DNA from: Chryseobacterium candidae | GTDB taxonomy: Bacteria; Bacteroidota; Bacteroidia; Flavobacteriales; Weeksellaceae | DNA length: 64,000 bases | Assembly: GCF_004916905.1 (NCBI RefSeq) | Contig: NZ_SDLV01000019.1 | Location: 1 to 64,000 of the forward strand | Direction: 5' to 3' | In this document: positions 53,799 to 62,797 of the stretch, piece by piece | How the letters are laid out: the number at the start of each line of letters is the position of its first letter | How positions within the stretch are numbered: the first letter of the stretch is position 1 | Notes under the pieces: generated by a model | The model's input: only the letters and a program-made list of their open reading frames with translations | Told to the model about the DNA's origin: nothing | Database searches by the model: none | Position numbers and translations under genes: made by a program

Positions 53799-56700
53799 AT
53801 GAAACAAACAGATGTTGCTGTAATTGGCCTATCCTGCGTCTTTCCCGGGGCACAGGATGCCAACACTTTTTGGCAGAATATTGTCAATAAAGTTGATTCT
53901 ACCGAACTCGCTCCGGAGCATCGGATAGATCCGGTTCATTTCAGTGATGCCACCAGTCCAGTTGATCGTTTTTACTGTCAGCGTGGAGGATTTATCCCTG
54001 AGTATACATTCGATCCTACCGCTTTTGGTATTCTGCCATTAGCCGTTGAAGGAACGGAACCTGATCATCTGCTTACCCTTGATCTGGTGCAGAAAGCCCT
54101 GGAAGATGCCGGCGTATTCCAAAAGAATACCTCTCTTGAAAAAGCGGGAATTATTATCGGTAAAGGAAATTATACAGGTCCAGGTGCGACCCGAGCTATA
54201 GAAATTGTAAGAACCGGAGAACAGATTTCTTCGTTATTACAGGAATTGCTGCCTCAGGTTTCTTCTGTGGATATTGAAAAAGTAAAACACGCTTTCCAAC
54301 AACGTAAAGGACGTTTCGCAGCCGATACTGCGATGGGATTAATACCCAATCTTGTAGCCTCTCTTGTCGCGAACCGCTTCAATTTAGGAGGCGCTGCATT
54401 CACTGTAGATGCCGCTTGTGCCTCTGCCTTAATTGCTGTAGATCATGCCGTACAGGAACTTCAGAGAGGCCGTTCTGATATCATGATCGCAGGAGGCGTA
54501 CACACAGGACAGAATGCTGCTTTCTGGAGTATTTTTGCCCAGCTGGGAGCCATGTCCCGTCAACAGCAGATCAAACCCTTCAGTGTGGATGCTGACGGCC
54601 TATTGATCGGTGAAGGCTGTGGTTTCGTCGTGTTAAAAAGACTGGAAGATGCCGTTCGTGATCAGGATAAAATCTATGCGGTAATCAAAGGAGTTGGTGT
54701 AAGCAGTGATGGTACCGGAACCAGCGTGATGAGCCCATCCGTAAAAGGTCAGTTAAAAGCTTTAGAACAGGCATGGATCAATGCTGGTTTAGATAAAAAT
54801 AAAGTGGGATATCTTGAAGCTCATGGCACAGGAACTCCCCTTGGAGATAAAACAGAACTTCAGACCTTAGCCCAATTCTTCGGGAAAGAAGAAGCAGCTC
54901 CGGCTGCGGGTATCGGATCTGTGAAATCCAATATCGGGCATGCTATGCCTGCAGCCGGAATTGCAGGATTAATTAAAACCTGTTTAGCCTTACATCATGA
55001 TACTTTACCACCAACCTTGTATTGTGAGAATCCAACCTCGGAGATGCAGAACACAAGGTTTGAACCTGTACAGGAAGCCAGAAACTGGTCAAAAACAGGA
55101 CTTCCAAAAGTAGCCGCAGTGAATGCTTTCGGATTTGGAGGAATCAATGCTCACGTTGTTCTGGAAGGCTATGATATGCCGAAAAAAGATCATGTACTAA
55201 TCTTGGCAAGACCTACCCATGAAGAATTGCTTTCAGCATTACAAAATAATGAAACAGCCATTGGTGAAGGGAATTTCAGAGTTGCGATATTCGATCCGAT
55301 ACCTGCCAGAATAGAAAAAGCCATTAAAATTGTTTCCAAAAATATCACGTGGAAAAACAAACAGGATATCTGGTACACCTCTGCTCCGTTATTAAAAGAT
55401 GGCGGTAAAGTAGCCTTTGTATTCCCTGGTTTAGATGGACTGGCAAAAGGTGAAGTAGAAACGGTAAGCCGTTATTTTGGGCTTACAGCTCCTATTGAAA
55501 CGGAAGGTGAAGGACTTTTAACCGATGCTTTAAACGTTTTCAACAATTGCAGTATCCTTGATAATTCATTGAAAAAACTGGGAATTATCCCGGATATGAA
55601 TGCAGGACACAGTTTAGGAGAATGGCTGGCAGGATATTCATCAGAGTTAGCAGAAGCCAACTCTGTAAAAGCCTTAATTGATGTCCTTCACCCTGAAACT
55701 TTTGAATTAAAAGACTCCAAGTTCATTGCCATAGGAGCCGGAATTGATATTATAAAACCTTTTATCACTGAAATTTCAAACCTCTATGTATCCAATGATA
55801 ACTGCCCTAATCAGGTGATTCTTTGCGGAAGCAATGCAGCTTTGGATGAATTGGTTCCCTTGTTAAAAGCAAAACAGATCTTCCATCAGGTATTGCCATT
55901 CCAGTCAGGATTTCACTCTCCTTTTATCGCAGATAAACTGGATGTGATTCTTGCGGGAATGGAAAAAGCACAGTTCCAGCAAACAAAAATTCCATTGTGG
56001 TCTGCCACAACACTAGAACCTTATCCTGCAGATCAGGCAGCGATCAGAAAACTGAGTGCCGAACACTTAGTTGAACCTGTTCGTTTCCGTGAACTGACAG
56101 ATAAACTATACGAAGAAGGTGCAAGAGTCTTCATTCAAGTCGGAACTGGCGGTCTGATTGGATTTATTGATGATACTTTAAAAGGAAAAGATTTCAGCAC
56201 CATCGCTTCCAGCGTTCCTACCCGTTCTGCACTGGCTCAGTTACAACGTGTAGTGGCTTCCTTGTTTGTAGAAGGGAAAACAATCGCCCTTGACTTTTTA
56301 GAGATTCAGAATCATTCGAAAAGACCATCAGGAAAAGGCATTAAGCTGGAATTAGGTTCACCTATCATCCGGAATTTTAAAGAAGTAAAAGCGTTGGCTC
56401 AGTCATTGGATACGCCAAAACAATATACAGCAACGGCTTCAGCTATTGCTGCAAAAAGCGGCCACCCGCTCGTACAGGCATTCCAGGATAACGTTGCAGA
56501 TATGATCCGTATGCAGGAAGAAGTATTGACTTTATTCCAAAACCGTCCGGAGATCACCATCCAACGTCCGGCAGCTTCAATAACACATGTTGCTCCAAAA
56601 GCACCAAGAAATACAACCTTCTCAAAAGACTTATACGTAACGCTGGAAAGTCATCCTTACCTGATCGACCACAGCTTATTGAGACAACCAAAAGGATGGG

Positions 56701-58055
56701 CTCATGTAGCAGATATGGAGCCGGTCATTCCGATGACGATGATCTTTGAACAGCTTGCAGAAATTGCAGAAGCGGAAATTCCGGGAACACAGGTTCATAA
56801 AATCATGAATGTAAGCGTATTCCAATGGATGAACGTTGCCAAACCGTTTGAAAAAACCGTAAAAGGAGAATGGCGTTCACCGAATCACGCTTATCTCGAT
56901 ATTGAAAACTTTGCGAACGCAGAAGTAGTCTTAAAATCAGCTCTTGTTCCAACGCCTGATTTCAATCTTTCCATCGGTAATCTTTTGCCTATTGAAAGAA
57001 CTCCTGAAGAAATCTATGACATGCACATGTTCCATGGAGAAAAATACCAGGGAATTACTGAAGTTTCAGCCGTTGGAGACAAAGGAATCATCGGAAAAAT
57101 AAAAGGAAACGGCGGCAAAGGTTCTTTACTGGACAATGCAGGACAGCTGTTCGGACTTTGGCTTCAGCTTACTTTAGTGAAAGACCGTATTGCATTTCCT
57201 GTAAAAATCAGAGATATTGAATTCTTCGGAGATATGCATGACCAGGAAGGTATTTTTGAATGTACCTGCATACTGACCGAGCTTAATGATGAATTCGCCA
57301 TTGCAGATATCATCCTGAAAAGAGACGGAAAAGTATGGTGCGCCATTACCGGATGGCAAAACAGAAGACTGGAAATAGATGCTCCATTATGGAATGTTTC
57401 CATGTCACCGCTGCACAACCGTCTTTCGGAAGAAATTGCTCCTGAAGTTTTCTTTTTCCATCAGGCCTATACCAGAGTCGCTTCATGGGATTTTATCCTG
57501 AAAAGATATTTCAACCAAACGGAAAAACAGCATCACCAGCAGTTACTACCCAACAAAAAGAAAAACTGGATGGTAAGCCGTGTAGCGGTGAAAGATGCCG
57601 TCAGAAATCTTCTCCGTCAGGAAAAAAATCTTGCCTGCTTCCCGATCACCTTTGAAATCCGTTCCGATGAAGTGGGGAAACCTTACCTCATCAGCGATTT
57701 TACAGAAGACATTCATATTTCTTTAGCTCACAAAGGAAAAGAAGCCGTTGGGATCGCGAGGTATGGAAAAGCTGTAGGAATTGATATGGAACTGATGGAA
57801 GAACGTAGTTCAGGATTCTACGACATGGTATTTACCGACAAAGAATTAACCTTATTAAAAGACAGAGATCAGGCAGAATGGACCACCCGTTTCTGGGTAG
57901 CCAAGGAAGCTTACGGAAAATTCCTTGGAACAGGACTGAAAGGAAATCCAAAAGCCTTTGAAATCGAACTTATTAAAGATGATCACCTGTGGATCAACAA
58001 CATTGAAATCAAAACTATTAAACATAAAAATTATATTATCGGATGGACACTGTAA
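53799..58055 (+). CDS. Type I synthase: KS-AT-DH-phosphopantetheinyl transferase
   Basis: A 1418-aa protein that complements the first synthase. The ketosynthase has Cys207 (VDAACASA), His342 (EAHGTGTPLGD) and His381 (SNIGHAMPAAG). The acyltransferase-like domain has FPGLDG and Ser605 in GHSLGEW. A hotdog dehydratase begins at His952 (HPYLIDHSLL) with PVIPMTMIFEQL. The C-terminal domain (about 1255-1418) is a 4'-phosphopantetheinyl transferase with GIDMELMEE (Asp1329, Glu1331) and FWVAKEAYGKF (Lys1369, Glu1370), which would activate the ACPs of the cluster. No ACP inside this protein. It starts 19 nt after the first synthase gene. Confidence 0.88.
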   Translation: MKQTDVAVIGLSCVFPGAQDANTFWQNIVNKVDSTELAPEHRIDPVHFSDATSPVDRFYCQRGGFIPEYTFDPTAFGILPLAVEGTEPDHLLTLDLVQKALEDAGVFQKNTSLEKAGIIIGKGNYTGPGATRAIEIVRTGEQISSLLQELLPQVSSVDIEKVKHAFQQRKGRFAADTAMGLIPNLVASLVANRFNLGGAAFTVDAACASALIAVDHAVQELQRGRSDIMIAGGVHTGQNAAFWSIFAQLGAMSRQQQIKPFSVDADGLLIGEGCGFVVLKRLEDAVRDQDKIYAVIKGVGVSSDGTGTSVMSPSVKGQLKALEQAWINAGLDKNKVGYLEAHGTGTPLGDKTELQTLAQFFGKEEAAPAAGIGSVKSNIGHAMPAAGIAGLIKTCLALHHDTLPPTLYCENPTSEMQNTRFEPVQEARNWSKTGLPKVAAVNAFGFGGINAHVVLEGYDMPKKDHVLILARPTHEELLSALQNNETAIGEGNFRVAIFDPIPARIEKAIKIVSKNITWKNKQDIWYTSAPLLKDGGKVAFVFPGLDGLAKGEVETVSRYFGLTAPIETEGEGLLTDALNVFNNCSILDNSLKKLGIIPDMNAGHSLGEWLAGYSSELAEANSVKALIDVLHPETFELKDSKFIAIGAGIDIIKPFITEISNLYVSNDNCPNQVILCGSNAALDELVPLLKAKQIFHQVLPFQSGFHSPFIADKLDVILAGMEKAQFQQTKIPLWSATTLEPYPADQAAIRKLSAEHLVEPVRFRELTDKLYEEGARVFIQVGTGGLIGFIDDTLKGKDFSTIASSVPTRSALAQLQRVVASLFVEGKTIALDFLEIQNHSKRPSGKGIKLELGSPIIRNFKEVKALAQSLDTPKQYTATASAIAAKSGHPLVQAFQDNVADMIRMQEEVLTLFQNRPEITIQRPAASITHVAPKAPRNTTFSKDLYVTLESHPYLIDHSLLRQPKGWAHVADMEPVIPMTMIFEQLAEIAEAEIPGTQVHKIMNVSVFQWMNVAKPFEKTVKGEWRSPNHAYLDIENFANAEVVLKSALVPTPDFNLSIGNLLPIERTPEEIYDMHMFHGEKYQGITEVSAVGDKGIIGKIKGNGGKGSLLDNAGQLFGLWLQLTLVKDRIAFPVKIRDIEFFGDMHDQEGIFECTCILTELNDEFAIADIILKRDGKVWCAITGWQNRRLEIDAPLWNVSMSPLHNRLSEEIAPEVFFFHQAYTRVASWDFILKRYFNQTEKQHHQQLLPNKKKNWMVSRVAVKDAVRNLLRQEKNLACFPITFEIRSDEVGKPYLISDFTEDIHISLAHKGKEAVGIARYGKAVGIDMELMEERSSGFYDMVFTDKELTLLKDRDQAEWTTRFWVAKEAYGKFLGTGLKGNPKAFEIELIKDDHLWINNIEIKTIKHKNYIIGWTL

Positions 58056-58342
58056 ACGCAACATTAAAAATGAACCACGAAGAACTTTTTACTTTATTAA
58101 AAGGTTTTATTACTGAAGTGATAGGTGCTGAATTTGTAGAAGAGATGGATATTACTCCTGAAAGTTCATTCACCAGAGATCTTGAAATGGACAGCATTGA
58201 AATTGTCTCTTTCTCTGAAAAGATCAAGGCGCATTTTGGCGATCAGATCGACTTTACGGGTTGGTTATCATCTATGGATCTTGACCAGCTGATTAATCTT
58301 GACCTTAGTATGATCATCAATTATATCTACGAATGCCAATAA
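58043..58342 (+). CDS. Free-standing acyl carrier protein
   Basis: A 99-aa ACP. The phosphopantetheine attachment serine is Ser51 in DLEMDSIEIVSFSEKI, in place of the usual DSL by DSI. The four-helix pattern is complete, and the C-terminal part is longer than in a fatty acid ACP. The first codons overlap the synthase gene by 13 nt; ATG at 58070 is an alternative start. It overlaps the hydrolase gene by 10 nt. It probably carries a substrate or product to the GT or acyltransferase steps. Confidence 0.85.
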   Translation: MDTVNATLKMNHEELFTLLKGFITEVIGAEFVEEMDITPESSFTRDLEMDSIEIVSFSEKIKAHFGDQIDFTGWLSSMDLDQLINLDLSMIINYIYECQ

Positions 58343-59115
58343 TCACTGTCAATAAAAGACAAGTTCACATACAGGAACTCAACAAAGGAGCCGGACAAAC
58401 CGTGGTACTCATCCACGGTATGTTCAGCAACCTGTCCATTTATTATTTTAATATTGCCCCTGTGCTGGCAAAGCATTTCCATGTGGTGATGTACGATCTG
58501 AAGAGTCACGGTATGAGTGAACGCTTTCCGGATGGGTACGATCTTGACAACATGTCATCCGATTTAATAGGTTTAATAGATCACCTTCAACTGGAAAAAG
58601 TACACCTTGTAGGCTATAGTTTTGGAGGTCTTATTGCGTTGAAAACAGCTTTAGAATATCCTGACCGCGTCAATCAGCTCGTGGTGATGGAAGCTCCGGA
58701 TCCTCAGGATGAAAAAGCCCGTAAGATCATTGATGAATACAGCAAAGAATTTCTGGAGCATTACGTAACCAATTTTACAGACACCACCAAAGTACAGATG
58801 GGTAAAAGACAAATGGAAAAGAACCATCGTATGTATGAATTTCTGTTTAATCAAACCACCATTAAAGCAGATATGATCAGGGAAAAACATTTCCTTGGTG
58901 AAGCCCGTTTCACTGGATTGGCAGCTCCTACTCTATTGCTTTATGGAGCTGATTCCAACTGCAGACCTACAGGTGAATGGCTGCAATCTCAAATCAGCCA
59001 GTCTGAACTTGAATTAATTCCGGGCGATCACAATATTCCTATCCAGGAACCTCAGCTCATCGCTGAAACGATCACTCAATTCTTATCTAAAATTTTAACA
59101 CAAAACCATGGCTAA
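58333..59115 (+). CDS. Alpha/beta hydrolase, likely chain-releasing
   Basis: A 260-aa alpha/beta hydrolase with oxyanion region LIHGMFSN, nucleophile Ser96 in GYSFGG, and a late GDHN with the catalytic histidine. The DLKSHGMSE stretch after strand 4 is usual. Since neither synthase has a thioesterase domain, this protein may release the finished chain from an ACP. It overlaps the ACP gene by 10 nt and the GT gene by 8 nt, so it is coupled to both. An esterase acting on the product is the alternative. Confidence 0.85.
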   Translation: MPIITVNKRQVHIQELNKGAGQTVVLIHGMFSNLSIYYFNIAPVLAKHFHVVMYDLKSHGMSERFPDGYDLDNMSSDLIGLIDHLQLEKVHLVGYSFGGLIALKTALEYPDRVNQLVVMEAPDPQDEKARKIIDEYSKEFLEHYVTNFTDTTKVQMGKRQMEKNHRMYEFLFNQTTIKADMIREKHFLGEARFTGLAAPTLLLYGADSNCRPTGEWLQSQISQSELELIPGDHNIPIQEPQLIAETITQFLSKILTQNHG

Positions 59116-61510
59116 ATTTGCATTTATAGTTCCACCATTGACAGGACATGTCAACCCTACCTTAAGCATCGGTGCTAAGCTGCTGGAAAGAGGACATGAA
59201 GTAGCCTGGATCAGCCTTGACCCGACTTTAGAAGCTAAACTTCCCGAGGGAGGAAAATTATTACTGATCCAATACGATCAGACCGACGAAGAAAAGAAAG
59301 AAAGTGAACAATATCTCGATATTATCTCCAAAAAAGTAGTGTATGGTATAGACAGCGTCAAGTTCCTGTATGAAGAGGTTCTTATCCCGTTGAACAGACA
59401 TTGCTATAACGGAGTTGTTGCTTTATTAAAAATAGAGCAGCCCGATTTGATTATCGGAGATCATCAGTTATTTGCAGCTCCGGTTGCCGCCAAAACTCTT
59501 GGTATTCCTTATGCCACTTCTGTTACCGCTCCGGCAGCCATCAAAATTATGAATGAGCTTCCAAAAGTACACGAATGGGAAGTGAATCAAATCATTGATC
59601 TACAGAAAGAACTCGGTTTCCAGGAAGAACGCTCCCTGGCAACTTCAGATCTGTTGACACTTGTTTTGACTTCCAGTTATTTCTTTGGTGAAATGGATGA
59701 TCTGCCTTCTCAATATCAGTTCACAGGTCCGGTTCTTACGGAAAGACGTATCTCATGTGAGTTTGATTGGGACCGATTAAAAAGTGCTGACAACAAAAAG
59801 ATTTTAGTAAGTATCGGAACAACCTTCGATCATGATCATAAAAAAGCATTTTTCCAAAAGGTCATTGATGCCTTTAAAGATGAAGATCTGACTGTTGTAG
59901 TAGTCTCCGATCCACAACTTTTCGAACAATGGCCGGATAACTTTATGGTGTATCAACAAGTTCCGCAACTGGATCTGCTGCCTCATCTTGACGGCGTAGT
60001 TTGCCATGGCGGTCATAATACCGTTTCTGAAACATTATCCAACGGAATTCCTTTGGTTGTGATTCCGATTGCGTATGATCAGTCGCACGTTGCAGGACGG
60101 GTGGTGCGTACAGAAGCGGGTGAACGTCTTAATTTTAACCGATTTAAAGCCCATCACCTGAGAGAAGCTGTACAGCAGATTCTGAATAATCCAAGCTATG
60201 AAGATGCTGCCCGAAAAGTTGGACAGTCTTTTGTGGAAGCCGGAGGTTCAGCTACAGCAGCCAATTTATTGGAACAGGCTTTATCAAGAGCTTCAAAACC
60301 TGAAAACCCGTCTAAATTTTTATTTGTAGTTCCTCCGTTTTTCGGACATGTAAGTCCTACTTTAAGTGTGGGAGCAAGCCTGATTGCCCGCGGACACGAA
60401 GTAAAATGGTTTGGAATTACGCCTTTAGACAGCAAACATATTCCCGAAGGAGGTTCTTACTTCTATCCTGAAGAAGATCTTATTCCATACCAGGAGGAAA
60501 TCGCCCGGATTTTAAAAAGACAGGATGACGGACCCGCATGTTCCGGACCTGAAGTCATGAAACTGGCACTGGAAGAAACCTATGTTCCTTTCGCTAAAAT
60601 GATGATGCCGGGATTAACGAGACTTACTGAAAGCTGGATGCCGGATGTGATTGTAAACGACTGTATCACTTTCGGAGGTGCTCTTTTCGCTCATAAACAT
60701 CATATTCCTTGTGTAACGACAACTCCGGTTCCTCCGGATGTGATGGGAGACACGGAAAAAAGTGCCCCTAAAATCTGGGAGTGGCAGCAAAACCTCATCA
60801 AAGACCTGCAAAAAGAAGTGGGCATTCATGAGGAAGGCATTTATATCCATTCTCATAAACTGAATATGGTGTTTACTTCACAGGCTTTCGCCGGATTTGA
60901 AACCGTTCCGCCTCATATGAAATTTGTAGGCCCGGTAAAAGGCCGTCCCAACGATGCTCCATTCGATTGGGATAAACTGAATGCTTCTAGCACTCCAAAG
61001 ATATTTGTATCGTTGGGAACACTGCTGGTAGATATCAGAAAAGCGTTCTTTGAAAAAATCATCGCTGCATTTAAAGACGAGCCGGTTACCGTAATTGCCG
61101 CTACTCCACCGGAAATTTTTGAAGAATGGCCGGATAACTTCATCGTGAACAGCTTCGTTCCTCAGTCTGCGGTGATGCAGCAGATGGATATGGTGATATG
61201 CCACGGTGGTTTCAATACCGTAAATGATACTTTCCGTAACGGATTACCCATGTTGATCACGCCAATCGCTTACGATCATTTCCATATTGCAAAACTGATC
61301 GAACAGGCAGGCTGCGGAATCAGTATACGATACAAAAGACTGCGTGTAGATGCCCTTCGTGAAACGGTTTTTGAATTATTGGAAAATCCTAAATACAGAG
61401 CCGCCGCTCAGGAAGTCAGAAATACATTTACTATTGCCGGAGGTAATGATAAAGCGGTAGAACTGTTAGAAAATTTTGTACAGGAACATTCAACATTAGC
61501 TTCTGTGTAG
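59108..61510 (+). CDS. Fused tandem MGT-family glycosyltransferase
   Basis: An 800-aa protein made of two complete GT1/MGT-type enzymes. Copy 1 (residues 1-395) opens FIVPPLTGHVNPTLSIGAKL and has donor-site motif CHGGHNTVSETLSNGIPLVV. Copy 2 (about 400-800) opens FVVPPFFGHVSPTLSVGASL and has CHGGFNTVNDTFRNGLPMLI. Family members such as macrolide and zeaxanthin glucosyltransferases are single copies of about 400 aa that use UDP-sugars. The relevant His near the N-terminus (GHV) is kept in both copies, so both may be active. The arrangement suggests two sugar transfers to one product. Confidence 0.9.
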   Translation: MAKFAFIVPPLTGHVNPTLSIGAKLLERGHEVAWISLDPTLEAKLPEGGKLLLIQYDQTDEEKKESEQYLDIISKKVVYGIDSVKFLYEEVLIPLNRHCYNGVVALLKIEQPDLIIGDHQLFAAPVAAKTLGIPYATSVTAPAAIKIMNELPKVHEWEVNQIIDLQKELGFQEERSLATSDLLTLVLTSSYFFGEMDDLPSQYQFTGPVLTERRISCEFDWDRLKSADNKKILVSIGTTFDHDHKKAFFQKVIDAFKDEDLTVVVVSDPQLFEQWPDNFMVYQQVPQLDLLPHLDGVVCHGGHNTVSETLSNGIPLVVIPIAYDQSHVAGRVVRTEAGERLNFNRFKAHHLREAVQQILNNPSYEDAARKVGQSFVEAGGSATAANLLEQALSRASKPENPSKFLFVVPPFFGHVSPTLSVGASLIARGHEVKWFGITPLDSKHIPEGGSYFYPEEDLIPYQEEIARILKRQDDGPACSGPEVMKLALEETYVPFAKMMMPGLTRLTESWMPDVIVNDCITFGGALFAHKHHIPCVTTTPVPPDVMGDTEKSAPKIWEWQQNLIKDLQKEVGIHEEGIYIHSHKLNMVFTSQAFAGFETVPPHMKFVGPVKGRPNDAPFDWDKLNASSTPKIFVSLGTLLVDIRKAFFEKIIAAFKDEPVTVIAATPPEIFEEWPDNFIVNSFVPQSAVMQQMDMVICHGGFNTVNDTFRNGLPMLITPIAYDHFHIAKLIEQAGCGISIRYKRLRVDALRETVFELLENPKYRAAAQEVRNTFTIAGGNDKAVELLENFVQEHSTLASV

Positions 61511-61513
61511 CCT

Positions 61514-62797
61514 ATGAATCCACCTATAAAAAGAAGACTGTTATTTGGTGAGCGCATGTTGCTGGGAGACGGAACAGAACCCTTCAACGTTGTCATTGCG
61601 TTCCGGCTGAGAGGTTCTTTTACATTAAAAGAGATCCAGCAGGCTCTGGCACGAATCCAAAATAAACATCTATGGCTGAGAGCATTGATCAGTTATGACG
61701 AAAAAAATATTCCCTGGTTCAATGTTCCTGAAAAACCTGCTTCTATCCCTGTAAGAATCATCACCAGACAAAGTGAAGATCAGTGGCAGGAAGAATCCAG
61801 AAAAGAATGGAACACCAATTTTAATTACGAAAAATTGCCCCTGATCCGGTTTATCTGGATCAAGGGTGAAAACGTTTCTGATATGCTGTTTGCGTTCCAC
61901 CATTGTTTATGCGATGGTGGCTCTGCTATGGCTTTTTCACATGAATTCCTGAAGGTACTGGAAAATCCTGCTGCTGAAATCGGGGTAGAAAAACCAATTT
62001 TAGGCATCGAAGATGTAGTTCCGGCCAGTATTCTGAACAGCCGCCGGCAGAAACTGAAAGCCAGATTTATCGGAAGGCTGGCTGCTACTGCCATCAAATG
62101 CATTCCCGTAGGTAGGAAAGCCGTGGAAAGACAGAATGACTATCTGATCCACTGGAAACTGGATGAAACGGTGAGCAAACAATTAATTGATTACTGCAAA
62201 TCTCAGAAAGTAACCGTCAATACATTTTTGAGTGCAGCAGTATTGCAGGCATTTAAAAAAGTAAGAGGAGAAAAATCTTTCAATAAAGTTTCCTGCCCGG
62301 TAGATATCAGACGTTTCGCCAGGCAGATTAAAGAAGATCATATTTTTGCTTTTGGATTAATGATAGTGGTTTCTTCTGATGAAAAACTGAGTTTTTCAGA
62401 TAACCTTCGTGCGATGCAGAAATCTGTGGAACAGAAGACCTCAAAACTGAATCCTTATATCACGATGATGGTGATGGAATCCGGGCACGATGCGCTGAAT
62501 AATTTCACCAGGCTTTTAAAGAACGGGAAATCTTCCAACGACTGTATGTTTTCCAATCTGGGACGTATTAAGATTCCTCATCAGTATAAAGCTTTCAGTG
62601 TAGATACTATTTTCAGCCCTACAGTAATAGGACCTTTAGGAAATACAACTACGATGGTGACCTCAACCTACCGTGGTGAAATGGATTTTTCATTCATGGG
62701 AAGCGAAGGATATTTACCTTACACCGATGCATTAGCCGTCCGTGATGAGGTAATACAGACCATTCATTCACAACTAAAACAAATGGCAGTATCATGA
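61514..62797 (+). CDS. Condensation-domain/PapA-type acyltransferase 1
   Basis: A 427-aa enzyme of the HxxxDG acyltransferase superfamily (condensation domain, PapA, WS/DGAT). The catalytic motif is FAFHHCLCDGGSAMAFSHEF, i.e. an intact HHxxxDG. The N-terminal half (LKEIQQALARIQNKHLWLRA) and the later NTFLSAAVLQAFKKVR and SCPVDIRRF patterns are typical of the second half of the fold. It would esterify a hydroxyl with an acyl group from an ACP or CoA. It lies 3 nt after the GT gene and overlaps the next gene by 4 nt (ATGA). Confidence 0.85.
   Translation: MNPPIKRRLLFGERMLLGDGTEPFNVVIAFRLRGSFTLKEIQQALARIQNKHLWLRALISYDEKNIPWFNVPEKPASIPVRIITRQSEDQWQEESRKEWNTNFNYEKLPLIRFIWIKGENVSDMLFAFHHCLCDGGSAMAFSHEFLKVLENPAAEIGVEKPILGIEDVVPASILNSRRQKLKARFIGRLAATAIKCIPVGRKAVERQNDYLIHWKLDETVSKQLIDYCKSQKVTVNTFLSAAVLQAFKKVRGEKSFNKVSCPVDIRRFARQIKEDHIFAFGLMIVVSSDEKLSFSDNLRAMQKSVEQKTSKLNPYITMMVMESGHDALNNFTRLLKNGKSSNDCMFSNLGRIKIPHQYKAFSVDTIFSPTVIGPLGNTTTMVTSTYRGEMDFSFMGSEGYLPYTDALAVRDEVIQTIHSQLKQMAVS

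Noticed and set aside
46757..58055. EPA/DHA-type PUFA synthase
   Set aside because: There is no PfaC-like double dehydratase with chain length factor, only two ACPs, and sugar and acyl transfer genes follow.
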